Shown here one piece after another: positions 17,677 to 25,769 of a stretch of 64,000 nucleotides of DNA. The stretch covers positions 992,001 to 1,056,000 of the forward strand of contig NZ_CP112880.1 in assembly GCF_028747205.1 (NCBI RefSeq), read 5' to 3'. The position numbers and the translations under genes were made by a program. A model generated the notes under the pieces. The model made no database searches. It worked only from the letters and a program-made list of their open reading frames with translations, and was not told the DNA's origin. Origin of the DNA: Streptomyces sp. CA-278952. Lineage in GTDB: Bacteria > Actinomycetota > Actinomycetes > Streptomycetales > Streptomycetaceae. Positions within the stretch are counted from its first letter, which is position 1. Each line of letters opens with the position of its first letter.

Positions 17677-19227
17677 TCAGGCGTGCTTCCGGCGGAAGGA
17701 GAGCCAGATGACGACGGCTCCGACGACCGCGACGCCCGCCCCCACGATCGAGGTCAGGTGCATGGCATGCAGGAAGCTCTCGTTCGCCGCGTCCACCAGG
17801 TGAGGCAGCGAGGCATCCGCGGCGACCTGGCGTGTGGCCTCGGCGGACTGCTCCGCCACCTCTTTCACCGGTGCGGGGAGACCGGCCAGGTCGGGCGCCA
17901 CATCGGCCGCGTACGCGCTGCTGAGCAGGGATCCCAGGATCGCGACGCCGAGCACCCCGCCGAGCTGGCGCATGGAGTTGTTGACCGCCGATCCGGCCCC
18001 GGTGCGGTCGGGCGGCAGTACCGACATGATGGCTTCCGTGGTGGGGGCGACGGCCGAGCCCATCGCCACCCCCTGCACCGCCAGGAGCAGCCAGAACCAC
18101 GGCATCCCGGTCGTCAGGTCGAGCCGCGTGTAGGCGAGGAAGGTGGCTGCCGCGATCAGCATCGCCGTGGCCACCACGGGGCCGACCCCCAGCTTGCGGA
18201 CCAGGGCCGCCGAGACGGGTGCGCCCAGCAGCACTCCGACGGCCACGGGGATCAGGTTCAGCCCTGCCTCGAACGGCGTCTGCTCCAGCACCCCCTGCAG
18301 GTAGAAGGACGTGTAGAACATGGAGCCGCTGAGGCTGAAGAAGGTGAGCATCACCGCGACGCTGGCACCCGTGAACTTGCTGCTGTGAAAGAGCCGCACA
18401 TCAAAACTCGGATTCTGCACCCGCAGTTCGACCCGTACGAACACCACCAGCACCAGCAGACCGCCGACCAGGGAGCCCAGCACGGCCGGGCTGGTCCACT
18501 CGTTGCGGTGGCCGCCTTCGATCAGTCCGTAGACCAGAGCCAGCAGACCCAGGGTCGACATGAGCACGCCGAGCGGGTCGAGCTTGACGCGGTTCGCGCT
18601 CCTGGCCGCGGGCAGGAGGAACATCACGCCGAGCAGCGCGGCTCCGACGATGGGCAGATTCACCACGAAGACGGAACCCCACCAGAACCGCTCCAGCAGT
18701 GCGCCGCCGACCAGAGGGCCGGCCGCGATGGCGAGCCCGCTGGCGCCGGACCAGATCGCGATGGCCATCGGGCGCTCGCGCTCACTGAAGACCACGGAGA
18801 TCAGTGACAACGTGGCGGGCATGATCAGCGCACTGCCCACCCCCATCGCGCCGCGCGCGACGATCAGCTCGGTGACGCCGGTCGACATGCCGGCCCAGAG
18901 CGAGGCGGCGCCGAACAGCGCCATGCCGATCACCAGCAGCCGGCGGTGCCCGTAGCGGTCGCCCAGGGCACCGCCGGTGAACAGCAGGACCGCGAAGATC
19001 AAGGTGTAGGAGCTGATGCTCCACTGGAGTTCGTTGGTCGTGGCCGCGAGTCCCTCGGTCGGGGACGCGAGGGTGTTGAGCGCGACGTTCAGGATGGTGT
19101 TGTCGAGCCAGACGGTGAACTGGGCGAGCATCAGGACGACCAGCGCCAGCCACCGGCGAACTCCCGAACCCCCGGCAGTGTGCGGCGGGTTCTCGTCCGA
19201 CGCGAGCCCGTCGAGTTGCTGAACCAT
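17677..19227 (-). CDS. MFS multidrug exporter, DHA2 (14-helix) family
   Basis: A 516-residue drug:proton antiporter. Helix 1 carries VLMLAQFTVWLDNTILNVALNTL (the D-N-T-I-x-N-V-A-L signature of the 14-helix group), motif A is LGDRYGHRRLL and motif C-like residues follow. About 14 helices are evident. The ATG at 19227 is preferred over 19287 for its AGAGGT upstream and for homology-like start. It ends before the acyl-CoA dehydrogenase gene with a 176-base gap. Its promoter holds the best copy of the locus-wide palindrome, so it is probably the exporter/resistance gene of the cluster. Confidence 0.92.
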   Translation of the reverse strand: MVQQLDGLASDENPPHTAGGSGVRRWLALVVLMLAQFTVWLDNTILNVALNTLASPTEGLAATTNELQWSISSYTLIFAVLLFTGGALGDRYGHRRLLVIGMALFGAASLWAGMSTGVTELIVARGAMGVGSALIMPATLSLISVVFSERERPMAIAIWSGASGLAIAAGPLVGGALLERFWWGSVFVVNLPIVGAALLGVMFLLPAARSANRVKLDPLGVLMSTLGLLALVYGLIEGGHRNEWTSPAVLGSLVGGLLVLVVFVRVELRVQNPSFDVRLFHSSKFTGASVAVMLTFFSLSGSMFYTSFYLQGVLEQTPFEAGLNLIPVAVGVLLGAPVSAALVRKLGVGPVVATAMLIAAATFLAYTRLDLTTGMPWFWLLLAVQGVAMGSAVAPTTEAIMSVLPPDRTGAGSAVNNSMRQLGGVLGVAILGSLLSSAYAADVAPDLAGLPAPVKEVAEQSAEATRQVAADASLPHLVDAANESFLHAMHLTSIVGAGVAVVGAVVIWLSFRRKHA

Positions 19228-19374
19228 GTGAGTCGAGACCTCTTTCGCATCCGGGGTGCGGTCCCGTCCCGCGAGATCGCTGGTCACCCGGGGCGGCGCT
19301 CCGGACCGGAGCCGTCACCGCATACGACCGATCGTCCGGGCGTCGTCGTCGGAGAGTCAACGAAGTCAAAATGC

Positions 19375-19392
19375 TTGGCAGTTAGCTGCCAG
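19375..19392. promoter_or_regulatory. Palindromic operator, best copy of the locus-wide motif
   Basis: TTGGCAGTTAGCTGCCAG contains the perfect inverted repeat TGGCAG-TTAG-CTGCCA (19376-19391). It lies about 150 bases upstream of the MFS exporter start and 41 bases past the SRPBCC stop. It defines the motif found at five other places in this locus. Confidence 0.65.
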
Positions 19393-19432
19393 ATACGTTC
19401 GGACGAGGGGCGGCCGAGGAAGCGGGACCCCG

Positions 19433-19978
19433 CTATCGGCCGACCGTCTCCGCCAGCTCGCGGAGCGTCTTCAACTGGCACCGCATCATCATGAGGTCGC
19501 CCCAGGCCATCCCGCGGCCACGGAGCGCTTTGATCGGGCCGCTGCCGGTTCGCACCAACAGCTTGACCACCAGCCGGGTGGCGTCCTGGCCCTCGTCCTC
19601 CACGGTGTAGCTCAGTGCGAAGCCGCCGAACGCCCGGCGCGCCCAGGGGGTGTCCAGCACCATCGTGAGATGGCGGTCCCGCTCGAAACCGGTGAGCTCG
19701 AAAATGGTCATGACCCGCTGCCCGATCTCCAGCGCGTCCGCTCCCGGAGTCAGTGCCCGGGGGCTTCGGCGGCCGAAATTGTCGAGCAGGTCGTAGCTGT
19801 AGGGGGCGATCTTCAGCTGGCACAGCCAACGGAAGACCGTCGCCCGGTCGGCCCGTACGGTCACCGCCCGGAACCACTCCTCGACCGGACCGGAGAGCAG
19901 CCCGTCGCAGGGGTAGGCGGCCGTCAGCTCCTCGGGGCGGGTGCCCCAGGCTCGCGGGTCAGGCAGCACGGCGCTCAT
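19433..19978 (-). CDS. SRPBCC-fold protein
   Basis: A 181-residue protein with a probable START/SRPBCC (Bet v1-like) ligand-binding fold: an N-terminal strand (VEEWFRAVTVRADRATVFRWLCQL), a mid TPWARRAFGGFALSYTVEDE strand pair and a long C-terminal helix. Related proteins in polyketide clusters act as cyclases, aromatases or lipid-binding proteins; the specific role here is unknown. Its ATG at 19978 overlaps the upstream hydrolase stop (ATGA). It is the last gene of the long minus-strand run. Confidence 0.75.
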   Translation of the reverse strand: MSAVLPDPRAWGTRPEELTAAYPCDGLLSGPVEEWFRAVTVRADRATVFRWLCQLKIAPYSYDLLDNFGRRSPRALTPGADALEIGQRVMTIFELTGFERDRHLTMVLDTPWARRAFGGFALSYTVEDEGQDATRLVVKLLVRTGSGPIKALRGRGMAWGDLMMMRCQLKTLRELAETVGR

Positions 19979-20937
19979 CCGAACGCCCGCTTGAGGAAGT
20001 CCAGTACGGTCTCCTGGTACTCCTCGGGACAGGACTTCATCCCCTGGAGGTGGTCCGTTTCCGGCAGCACGTGCACCTCGGCCTTCGGGTAGCGGGCGGC
20101 GAGCGCGCGCACGCTGTCGACCGGGATGATCCGGTCGCTGTCGCCCACCATCATGAGCACCGGCGTCCTCATGTACGCGCCGTCCGCCGGCGGCGGCCAC
20201 TGGGCTTGGAGCATCGCGGTGCCGACGGAGCCGAACACCCGGCTCAACAGCCCCAGGGAGGGAGCCGTCCGCAGCGGGGCCGGGACCGGCACCCCCTTCG
20301 CCATGATGAAGTTGCGGAACAGCGGAGGCAGTTCGAGTGCGGGGCCGCTGTCGCAGACGATGGCTTCGATCCCGCAGTCCGGTCGCCGCAGCAGGTAGAA
20401 GGACGGGAAGGTCGAGAAGGAGAAGCCGAAGACCGCGAACCGTGCCGCGCCGTAACCGCCCTTCTCGCGAAGGTGGTTCACCACGCGTTCCACGTCATCG
20501 GTGTGCCGGCCGCTCAGCCCCCAGAAGGCCCGGTCGGTACTGCTCAAGCCGTGGTTGCGGTGGTCGAACATCGCCACGGTGTACCCGGCCTCGTGCAGGA
20601 ACCGGGCCTGGGCCAGGCTCGCCGACTTGCTCAGCCCGATCCCGTGCCCGATCACCACCACCCGGTCCTTGCTCCCGGGGCAGAGCCAGATGTGCAGGCT
20701 CCGCCCCTTGCCTGCCTTCCCGTCGTCCAGCGGGATCGTCAACTCCGTGCTGGACAGGCCGAATTCCTCCGGCTTGCGATGGTGGGGCCGACGGGGCGGG
20801 TGGTAGACGAGGTAGGAGAGGAAGGTGGCGTACAGCGGTGCCACCGGTAGCGCGAGCACGGCGAGTGCCCGGGTCAGCGCTGACGGCCGGCGAGGCCCGG
20901 AGGCCGCCACGTCATCGCCCGCATTCTTGCGCCCCAT
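19975..20937 (-). CDS. Membrane-anchored alpha/beta hydrolase (first of a paralogous pair)
   Basis: A 320-residue alpha/beta hydrolase with an N-terminal hydrophobic segment (about 22-45) followed by YHPPRRPHHRKPEEFGL. The oxyanion region is VIGHGIG, the nucleophile elbow FGFSFST (S173), the acid probably in MMVGDSDRIIP and the catalytic His in TDHLQG. The elbow is G-F-S-F-S rather than GxSxG. The protein at 26089-27081 shares the YHPPR linker, the FDxRNHG strand and the same elbow, so the two are paralogs in one cluster. Likely a thioesterase, esterase or lactone-forming enzyme acting on a membrane-associated product. Confidence 0.85.
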   Translation of the reverse strand: MGRKNAGDDVAASGPRRPSALTRALAVLALPVAPLYATFLSYLVYHPPRRPHHRKPEEFGLSSTELTIPLDDGKAGKGRSLHIWLCPGSKDRVVVIGHGIGLSKSASLAQARFLHEAGYTVAMFDHRNHGLSSTDRAFWGLSGRHTDDVERVVNHLREKGGYGAARFAVFGFSFSTFPSFYLLRRPDCGIEAIVCDSGPALELPPLFRNFIMAKGVPVPAPLRTAPSLGLLSRVFGSVGTAMLQAQWPPPADGAYMRTPVLMMVGDSDRIIPVDSVRALAARYPKAEVHVLPETDHLQGMKSCPEEYQETVLDFLKRAFG

Positions 20938-21010
20938 CAGATGTCCCCCAAGATCCGGACGACGGGTGCCGCCGTCCTCGATAGTACAGATTCACGCCCT
21001 AGCACCCGGT

Positions 21011-21769
21011 TCAGCCGCAGCCACCCGCATGTCCACCATCACCCCCCATCACCCCGTCGGGCACAACCGACGCCTGGGGTGGCGCAGTTGGCGCCGGCTT
21101 CCGGTCCGGCGCGTCGTTCACCGCCGCGACGAAGGCGTCCAGCCGGTCGATGCCCCAGTACTTGTCGCGGCGGTTCACGAAGAACGGAACGCCGAAGACC
21201 CCGTCCCGGTCCATCGCGAGGAGCGCTTCCACGCCCCGGGCACGCAGCAGCGGGTCGTCCGCGGCCAGGGCCAGCCGGTCGGGCCCAAGACCCAGCTCCT
21301 CGGCCAGCTCGCCCATCACCGCCCGGTCGCAGATGTCGCGCCCCTCTTCCCAACGGGCCCGGTGGGCGAGGTCGATGAACCCCGCCCCCCGCCCCTCGTC
21401 GAGAGCCGCCAGATAGGCCAGGTGCGGCACCTCCCAGCACGGGTCGCGGTCGATCGGCCAGGTGATCTCCAGACCCCGCTCCCTGGTCAACCGCCGTATG
21501 TCCTGGAGGATGTACAGGTGCTTCTCGCGCGACATGGCGACGTACGAGAAGCTGCCGCCCGCCTCCGCCAGGGCCTTCGCGCTCCGCTCGTCCGGCTCGA
21601 AGAACGGCCGCCACTCCAGACGGTCCGCGAACGCGGCGTGCCGCTCCCCGAGGTCGCGGTAGGCGAGCCAGGAGTACGGGCTGCGCAGCGAGAAGTAGAA
21701 CCGCGGGGGCGCGGGAGTGCGCGTCCTCGCGGCCCGTACTTCCTTGTCCCCGCTCCCGGCCTCAGACAA
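21011..21769 (-). CDS. DsbA-fold / 2-hydroxychromene-2-carboxylate isomerase-like protein
   Basis: A 252-residue thioredoxin-fold protein of the kappa-GST/HCCA isomerase group. The N-terminal FYFSLRSPYSWLAY carries the Ser that replaces the DsbA Cys, and DGVFGVPFFVNRRDKYWGIDRLD is the conserved cis-Pro loop and C-terminal segment of the family. HCCA isomerases use glutathione to isomerise a double bond; here an E/Z isomerase for a polyene intermediate is the best guess, but actinomycetes make mycothiol, so the cofactor is open. TTG start at 21769 has GGAGG upstream and overlaps the ketoreductase by eight bases. The C-terminus has a Gly-rich tail ending GGCG. Confidence 0.85.
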   Translation of the reverse strand: MSEAGSGDKEVRAARTRTPAPPRFYFSLRSPYSWLAYRDLGERHAAFADRLEWRPFFEPDERSAKALAEAGGSFSYVAMSREKHLYILQDIRRLTRERGLEITWPIDRDPCWEVPHLAYLAALDEGRGAGFIDLAHRARWEEGRDICDRAVMGELAEELGLGPDRLALAADDPLLRARGVEALLAMDRDGVFGVPFFVNRRDKYWGIDRLDAFVAAVNDAPDRKPAPTAPPQASVVPDGVMGGDGGHAGGCG

Positions 21770-22502
21770 CGATGCCTCCGTCGACCTGGAACACCGCGCC
21801 CGTCACGTACTCGGCTGAGACCAGGAACGACACCATGTCGGCCACTTCCTCGGGCCGGCCCAGACGGCGGAGCGGAATGTTCCTCACCGCCTGCTCCCTG
21901 ACCTTGTCGGAGAGCGCCGCTGTCATGTCGGTCTCGATGAAGCCGGGTGCCACCGCGTTGGCGCGGATCCCGTACTGGCCGACCTCCTTGGCCAGGGCCT
22001 TGGTGAACCCGATGATTCCGGCCTTGGAGGCGGAGTAGTTGCTCTGCGTCGGGTTGCCGTAGACGCCCGCCACCGACGAGATGTTCACGATGCAGCCGGA
22101 CTTGCGCTTCATCATCTCGAAGACCACCGAGCGGCACAGGTGGTAGGTGCCGTCCAGGTTGGTGCCGAGTACGTCGTTCCAGTCCTCGTCCTTCATCAGC
22201 AGCAGCGGCTGGTCGCGGACGATGCCGGCCGAGGTCACCGCGATGTCGACCGGGCCGAGCCGGTCCTCCGTGGCGGCGACGAGTTCCCGTACGGAATCGG
22301 CCACGGAGACGTCGGCCTGCCGGCTGTACACCCGCACGCCGAGCTCGGAGACCTCCTTCTCCAGCTCCTGCGCCGCGTCCGGCCGGGACCGGTAGCAGAA
22401 CGCCACGTCGTGGCCGTCCCGCGCGAGGCGCAGGACCGTGGCCCGGCCGATTCCCCGGGACCCGCCGGTGACCAGGGCCACCTTGCCGATGTTCGCGCTC
22501 AT
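21762..22502 (-). CDS. 3-ketoacyl-ACP reductase (FabG-type)
   Basis: A 246-residue classical SDR. The NADPH motif TGGSRGIG, the NAG-equivalent TSAG, the catalytic Ser (NISSVAG) and YSASK are all present, and the C-terminus FLVSAEYVTGAVFQVDGG is FabG-like. It should reduce the beta-keto group on each extension round of the type II synthase. ATG at 22502 chosen for GGAGAG upstream. Followed by the isomerase gene and preceded by the dehydratase pair. Confidence 0.93.
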   Translation of the reverse strand: MSANIGKVALVTGGSRGIGRATVLRLARDGHDVAFCYRSRPDAAQELEKEVSELGVRVYSRQADVSVADSVRELVAATEDRLGPVDIAVTSAGIVRDQPLLLMKDEDWNDVLGTNLDGTYHLCRSVVFEMMKRKSGCIVNISSVAGVYGNPTQSNYSASKAGIIGFTKALAKEVGQYGIRANAVAPGFIETDMTAALSDKVREQAVRNIPLRRLGRPEEVADMVSFLVSAEYVTGAVFQVDGGIVV

Positions 22503-22548
22503 TCGACTCTCCATCACTCGGTTGCGGCTCTCACTCGGTTCCCGGCCC

Positions 22549-23055
22549 TCATGCGGTGCCGGCGGGGCCCTCGGGGTGGTGCGCCGCCTCGAGGAGTTCG
22601 GAAGCCGGGCGCATGGCCATCACCACGCGGCCGACCTCCAGCACCGTCTCGCCGTCCACCAGTGCTTCGCCCTCGAAGATCACGGTGTCGCTGAGCTCCC
22701 GGAAGAGCCGGACACGGTGCTCCAGCACGTCGCCGGGCAGGACCGGGCGATGGAACACCACGTCCGAGATGCTTCCGAAGAGCATCACCTGCCCGGCGAG
22801 CACATCGGGGTTGGGGTTCTTCCAGGCGGCCAGCACGCCCGCGGCCTGGCACCAGGACTCGATGAGCAGGACCGACGGGTAGCTGTGCTGCTCCTCGGTG
22901 GCGTCGGCCGGGAGGTCCTGGTACCAGGGTTCGTTGGCGGTGACCGCCTTGCGGGCGGTCAGGCTCTCCCCCGGCACCAGCTCGTCCACCCGGTCCACGA
23001 GCAGCATCGGGTAGCGATGGGGCAGCACCCGCTTGATCCCGCTGATGTCGATCAC
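22549..23055 (-). CDS. Hotdog dehydratase subunit lacking the catalytic His (DH1)
   Basis: A 168-residue FabZ-like hotdog protein. HRYPMLLVDR near the N-terminus and PSVLLIESWCQAAG with E66 match FabZ, but the segment that should read GHFPxxPxxPG is YQDLPADATEEQHSYPS, so the catalytic His is missing at its normal place. The GTG start overlaps the stop of DH2 (GTGA). The two proteins are therefore best viewed as a heterodimeric dehydratase, with DH2 supplying the His, comparable to the ApeI/ApeP pair of aryl polyene synthases. Confidence 0.85.
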   Translation of the reverse strand: MIDISGIKRVLPHRYPMLLVDRVDELVPGESLTARKAVTANEPWYQDLPADATEEQHSYPSVLLIESWCQAAGVLAAWKNPNPDVLAGQVMLFGSISDVVFHRPVLPGDVLEHRVRLFRELSDTVIFEGEALVDGETVLEVGRVVMAMRPASELLEAAHHPEGPAGTA

Positions 23056-23435
23056 TGATCGTGCCCTTCCGAGAATCGGATCCGCACCTTCGCGGAATCC
23101 CCCCGCGCGGTCGCGGCCACGGCCTTGCAGCGCCACTTCTCGCCCTTGCGCTCCCAGGTGAGGTTGATCGCCAGCCGGTCACCGGGAAACACCGGGCTCA
23201 GGAAGCGCGTCGACTCGATCGCCTCCATCCGGAGGCCCGGTTCCGGCGCGGTGGCCAGGGCGCTGAGGTGGATGTGCTCCACGACGCAGACTCCGGGGAA
23301 GATCGGGAACCCCGGGTAGTGGCCGGGGAAGACCTGCTCCCCCGCGTCGACGGTCACCCGGGTGGCGCCCCGGTCCGGGCCGCGCTCCACGATCTCGGCC
23401 GTGCCCTGGACCGGGGTGGCCTGACGGGGCGGCAT
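23052..23435 (-). CDS. Hotdog dehydratase with His-Glu active site (DH2)
   Basis: A 127-residue FabA/FabZ-like hotdog domain. FPGHYPGFPIFPGVCVVE holds both H39 and E53, matching the GHFPG...PGVLIIE active site of 3-hydroxyacyl-ACP dehydratases. It is directly coupled to DH1 and follows the ACP gene. Expected to remove water from 3-hydroxyacyl-ACP, giving the conjugated double bonds of a polyene chain. Confidence 0.88.
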   Translation of the reverse strand: MPPRQATPVQGTAEIVERGPDRGATRVTVDAGEQVFPGHYPGFPIFPGVCVVEHIHLSALATAPEPGLRMEAIESTRFLSPVFPGDRLAINLTWERKGEKWRCKAVAATARGDSAKVRIRFSEGHDQ

Positions 23436-23702
23436 TCAGGACTCCTGAAGCTTCGCGGTGAGCAGGTCGTACGCCTTCTGGAGGCAGGTGACCTCCTTCA
23501 GCTCGGACTCACCGAGCTTGACGCTGTACTTCTTCTCGAGGACCACCATCACTTCGAGGGCCATCAGCGAGTCGACGCCGAGGTCTCCGACGAAGGAGGC
23601 CTCGTCGGTCAGCTCGGACTCGTTCACGTCGAGGACGTCGGCGACGGTGCTCCGCAGGTCTTCCTTGTCCAGGACGGCTGTCGTGTTGTTCGACATGTTC
23701 AT
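23436..23702 (-). CDS. Acyl carrier protein 1
   Basis: An 88-residue discrete ACP. DLGVDSLMALEVMVVLEKKY contains the DSL serine for the phosphopantetheine arm; the remaining helices match type II ACPs. Start at 23702 (MNM) is preferred; ATG 23696 is also possible. It stands between the dehydratase pair and the KS-like gene and is likely the chain-building ACP of this synthase. Confidence 0.92.
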   Translation of the reverse strand: MNMSNNTTAVLDKEDLRSTVADVLDVNESELTDEASFVGDLGVDSLMALEVMVVLEKKYSVKLGESELKEVTCLQKAYDLLTAKLQES

Positions 23703-23775
23703 TCTCTTCTCTCTACGTGAATCGTGGGTTTCGGGTCTTGGTTCTCGGGTCCTCGGCCGATCGGGGGGTGCCCGG

Positions 23776-24882
23776 TCAGCACAGGCGGAGGACGGCGCAG
23801 CCGACGACACCGTCGCGGTCCACGGAGGTGATCAGCGCGATCTGCCCCTTGGCGTCCTCGCGCCCTTCGGCCGCCACCAGCACCGCGGCGATCTGGAAGG
23901 CCGCGGCAGCCGCGTGGGTGTCGCCGATCAGGTCGGCGCAGCGCACCGGTTCGGGCTGATGGTTTCCGAGCACGTCGGCCAGGGCGTCCTGCTCGGCGGC
24001 CCCCCGTGCGCCGGCGGCCTGCGAGTGGGAGAGGTAGCGCACGTCGTCGGGCCGGACGCCGGTCCTCTCCAGGACGCGCCGGACGCAGTCGGCGAGCACG
24101 GTGGCTTCGGTGCCGGCTTCGTGGTAGACACCGCACTCCAGGCCGAGCACCTCGGCCAGGCCGTCCCGGCCGTGCTCCTCGGCGACCTCGCCCGACTCCA
24201 GCAGCAGAACGGCGGCGCCCTCGCCGAGAACGGCATCGCTCTCGTCCTGGCCCCGGGTGTGCCACTCCAGCCAGGCCCTGGCCGACGAGAACTCCTCGAC
24301 CGCGCCGAACAGGACGGTACGGGCGTGGCCGGACTTCTTCAGGCGCAGTGCGTAGTTGAGGGCCAGGAGTCCGGAGGCACGGCCGCCCGCGATGGTCGTG
24401 TTGGGGCCCTTGAGCTGGTGCCAGATCGCCGACTGGCCGGCGGCACAGTTCATCACCGTGTTGGGAAAGCGCATCGGGTCCACGAAGAAGGGCTTCTCCT
24501 GGGTCAGCGAGTCCCGGGTGAAGTCCATGATGCTCTGCGCGCTGCCGGTGCTGGTTCCCAGCACCAGAGCCGCGTCCTGGCCCACGCCGGAGATGCGCTC
24601 ACCGTCGGCGTCCTGGAGCAGCCGCCCGACGGCGGCCACGGCCAGACCGGTCACCCGGTCCATGGACCGGGTCCCCTTGCGGCCCAGTACCTCGCGGTTG
24701 CTGAACCCCTTCACCAGGCAGGCGTTCTCGAACGGCACCTTCCATTCCTCGGGGTCGAGCGCGGTGGCGGCCGCGGTGCCCGAACGCAGTCCGTTCCCGA
24801 ACGCGGAAACGTCCATGCCGAAGGGGGAGACAACCGACCAGGCGGAGATGAGTGGGCCGCGTACGGCAGGGGAAACTTCCAT
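23776..24882 (-). CDS. Catalytically dead ketosynthase-like protein
   Basis: A 368-residue thiolase-fold protein related to ketosynthases but without the catalytic triad. The nucleophile elbow reads TIAGGRASGLLAL, with Arg168 where Cys is expected; the first His region is LSHSQAAGARG rather than HGTGT, and the second reads LIGDTHAAAAA rather than GHT/GHS. It may be a chain-length-like partner, a structural subunit or a priming factor. ATG at 24882 is favoured for AAGGAG at good spacing; an upstream GTG at 24966 overlaps the previous stop and would add a repetitive Pro/Glu/Ser leader. Confidence 0.82.
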   Translation of the reverse strand: MEVSPAVRGPLISAWSVVSPFGMDVSAFGNGLRSGTAAATALDPEEWKVPFENACLVKGFSNREVLGRKGTRSMDRVTGLAVAAVGRLLQDADGERISGVGQDAALVLGTSTGSAQSIMDFTRDSLTQEKPFFVDPMRFPNTVMNCAAGQSAIWHQLKGPNTTIAGGRASGLLALNYALRLKKSGHARTVLFGAVEEFSSARAWLEWHTRGQDESDAVLGEGAAVLLLESGEVAEEHGRDGLAEVLGLECGVYHEAGTEATVLADCVRRVLERTGVRPDDVRYLSHSQAAGARGAAEQDALADVLGNHQPEPVRCADLIGDTHAAAAAFQIAAVLVAAEGREDAKGQIALITSVDRDGVVGCAVLRLC

Positions 24883-24962
24883 GGGACGTGCTCCTTCACT
24901 GACTTCGAGAACACTGACTTCGGGCGAACCGGCTTCAGGAGGACCGGCCTCGGGGGAACCGG

Positions 24963-25361
24963 TCACAGGAAATAGACGCCTCGGTAGGCGGACCAGTCCG
25001 GCAACGGGTCCGCCGGGCCGCCCCTTCGCACTGCGGGCAGCAGCCAGTCCGCTCCCGTCTCGAACAGGGCGAGGTCGTCTTCCTCGGCCCAGATCACCGC
25101 ACCCTCCTCGATCAGGGTGCGCACGGACTCCCGCGGGTCGGGCAGGGTGTCGATCTTCCGGCTGCCGGCCAGCATGACCGGAGCCGGCCGGGAGCCGGCC
25201 GCCGCGTAGGTGACGGCGAGCCCGCGCAGCAGGATGTCGGTGCCGCCCTGCTGCCGGTTCAGCTCGCGGGCGAGGTAGAGCACGTCCGCGAACTGGGTCT
25301 CCAGTGCGCCGCGGTAGGCCCGCTCGATGATCAGGAGCCGCCTTCGGCCGTCCTCGCTCAT
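24963..25361 (-). CDS. DsrE/DsrH-like small protein A
   Basis: A 132-residue protein with the alternating strand-helix pattern of the DsrE/F/H family (LLIIERAYRG...ADVLYLARELNR; VRTLIEEGAVIWAEEDDLALF). It has no conserved Cys. It is the third of three adjacent DsrE-like genes joined by 1-base overlap or tiny gaps, recalling the DsrEFH/TusBCD heterohexamer, where one subunit carries the active Cys. Its job in a polyketide cluster is unknown; complex formation with the two neighbours is inferred. Confidence 0.6.
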   Translation of the reverse strand: MSEDGRRRLLIIERAYRGALETQFADVLYLARELNRQQGGTDILLRGLAVTYAAAGSRPAPVMLAGSRKIDTLPDPRESVRTLIEEGAVIWAEEDDLALFETGADWLLPAVRRGGPADPLPDWSAYRGVYFL

Positions 25362-25768
25362 CAGCACACCCCCAGGAACAGCGCGGTGTCCACCGCGTCG
25401 AGGTGTTCGGTGAATTTGAAGGGCGGGCGCTGCCTGATCCTCGGGATGTGCGGCGCGGAGCCGCGTTCCTCCGTGCAGAAGCGGCAGGAGTACCAGGTCA
25501 GCCGGTCGGGGAAGGTGTCCAGCAGTTCCGTGGCCAGGGCCGCGCTGGAGGGGTATTCGTACGACCAGTTCACCACGTTGCGCGGCTTGGTCTCGCCCAG
25601 GGCCGCGCTGGTCAGCCCCGTCGCGTGGCCGCAGGTCCAGATGTGGACGGTGGCGCCCCGCTCCAGCAGCGCCTGGGCGAGCCGGACGGCGCTGGTGACC
25701 ATGTCGCTGATGTGCGGAGGCCCCATGACCGCCAGGAGCACGTCTCCGCGCGGAAGTTGCTGAGCCAT
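25361..25768 (-). CDS. DsrE-like protein B with CxxC motif
   Basis: A 135-residue DsrE-family-like protein. Cysteines are at 46 (WTCGHATG), 95 and 98 (SCRFC) and the C-terminal residue 135. In the DsrE/TusD family a conserved Cys carries persulfide sulfur, so this is the plausible redox or sulfur-carrying member of the trio. The ATG at 25768 has GAGGGG upstream; the stop overlaps the next start (TGATG). Sulfur transfer, thiol-based isomerisation or a purely structural role are all possible. Confidence 0.65.
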   Translation of the reverse strand: MAQQLPRGDVLLAVMGPPHISDMVTSAVRLAQALLERGATVHIWTCGHATGLTSAALGETKPRNVVNWSYEYPSSAALATELLDTFPDRLTWYSCRFCTEERGSAPHIPRIRQRPPFKFTEHLDAVDTALFLGVC

Positions 25769-25769
25769 G

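Noticed and set aside
18000..19500. Long plus-strand frames over the exporter gene
   Set aside because: Repetitive His/Gln/Arg composition and no conserved motifs; typical GC-rich shadow of the minus-strand gene.
24883..24966. 28-residue leader of the dead KS-like protein
   Set aside because: Possible GTG start overlaps the previous stop, but the internal ATG has AAGGAG and the leader is low-complexity; kept only as alternative.
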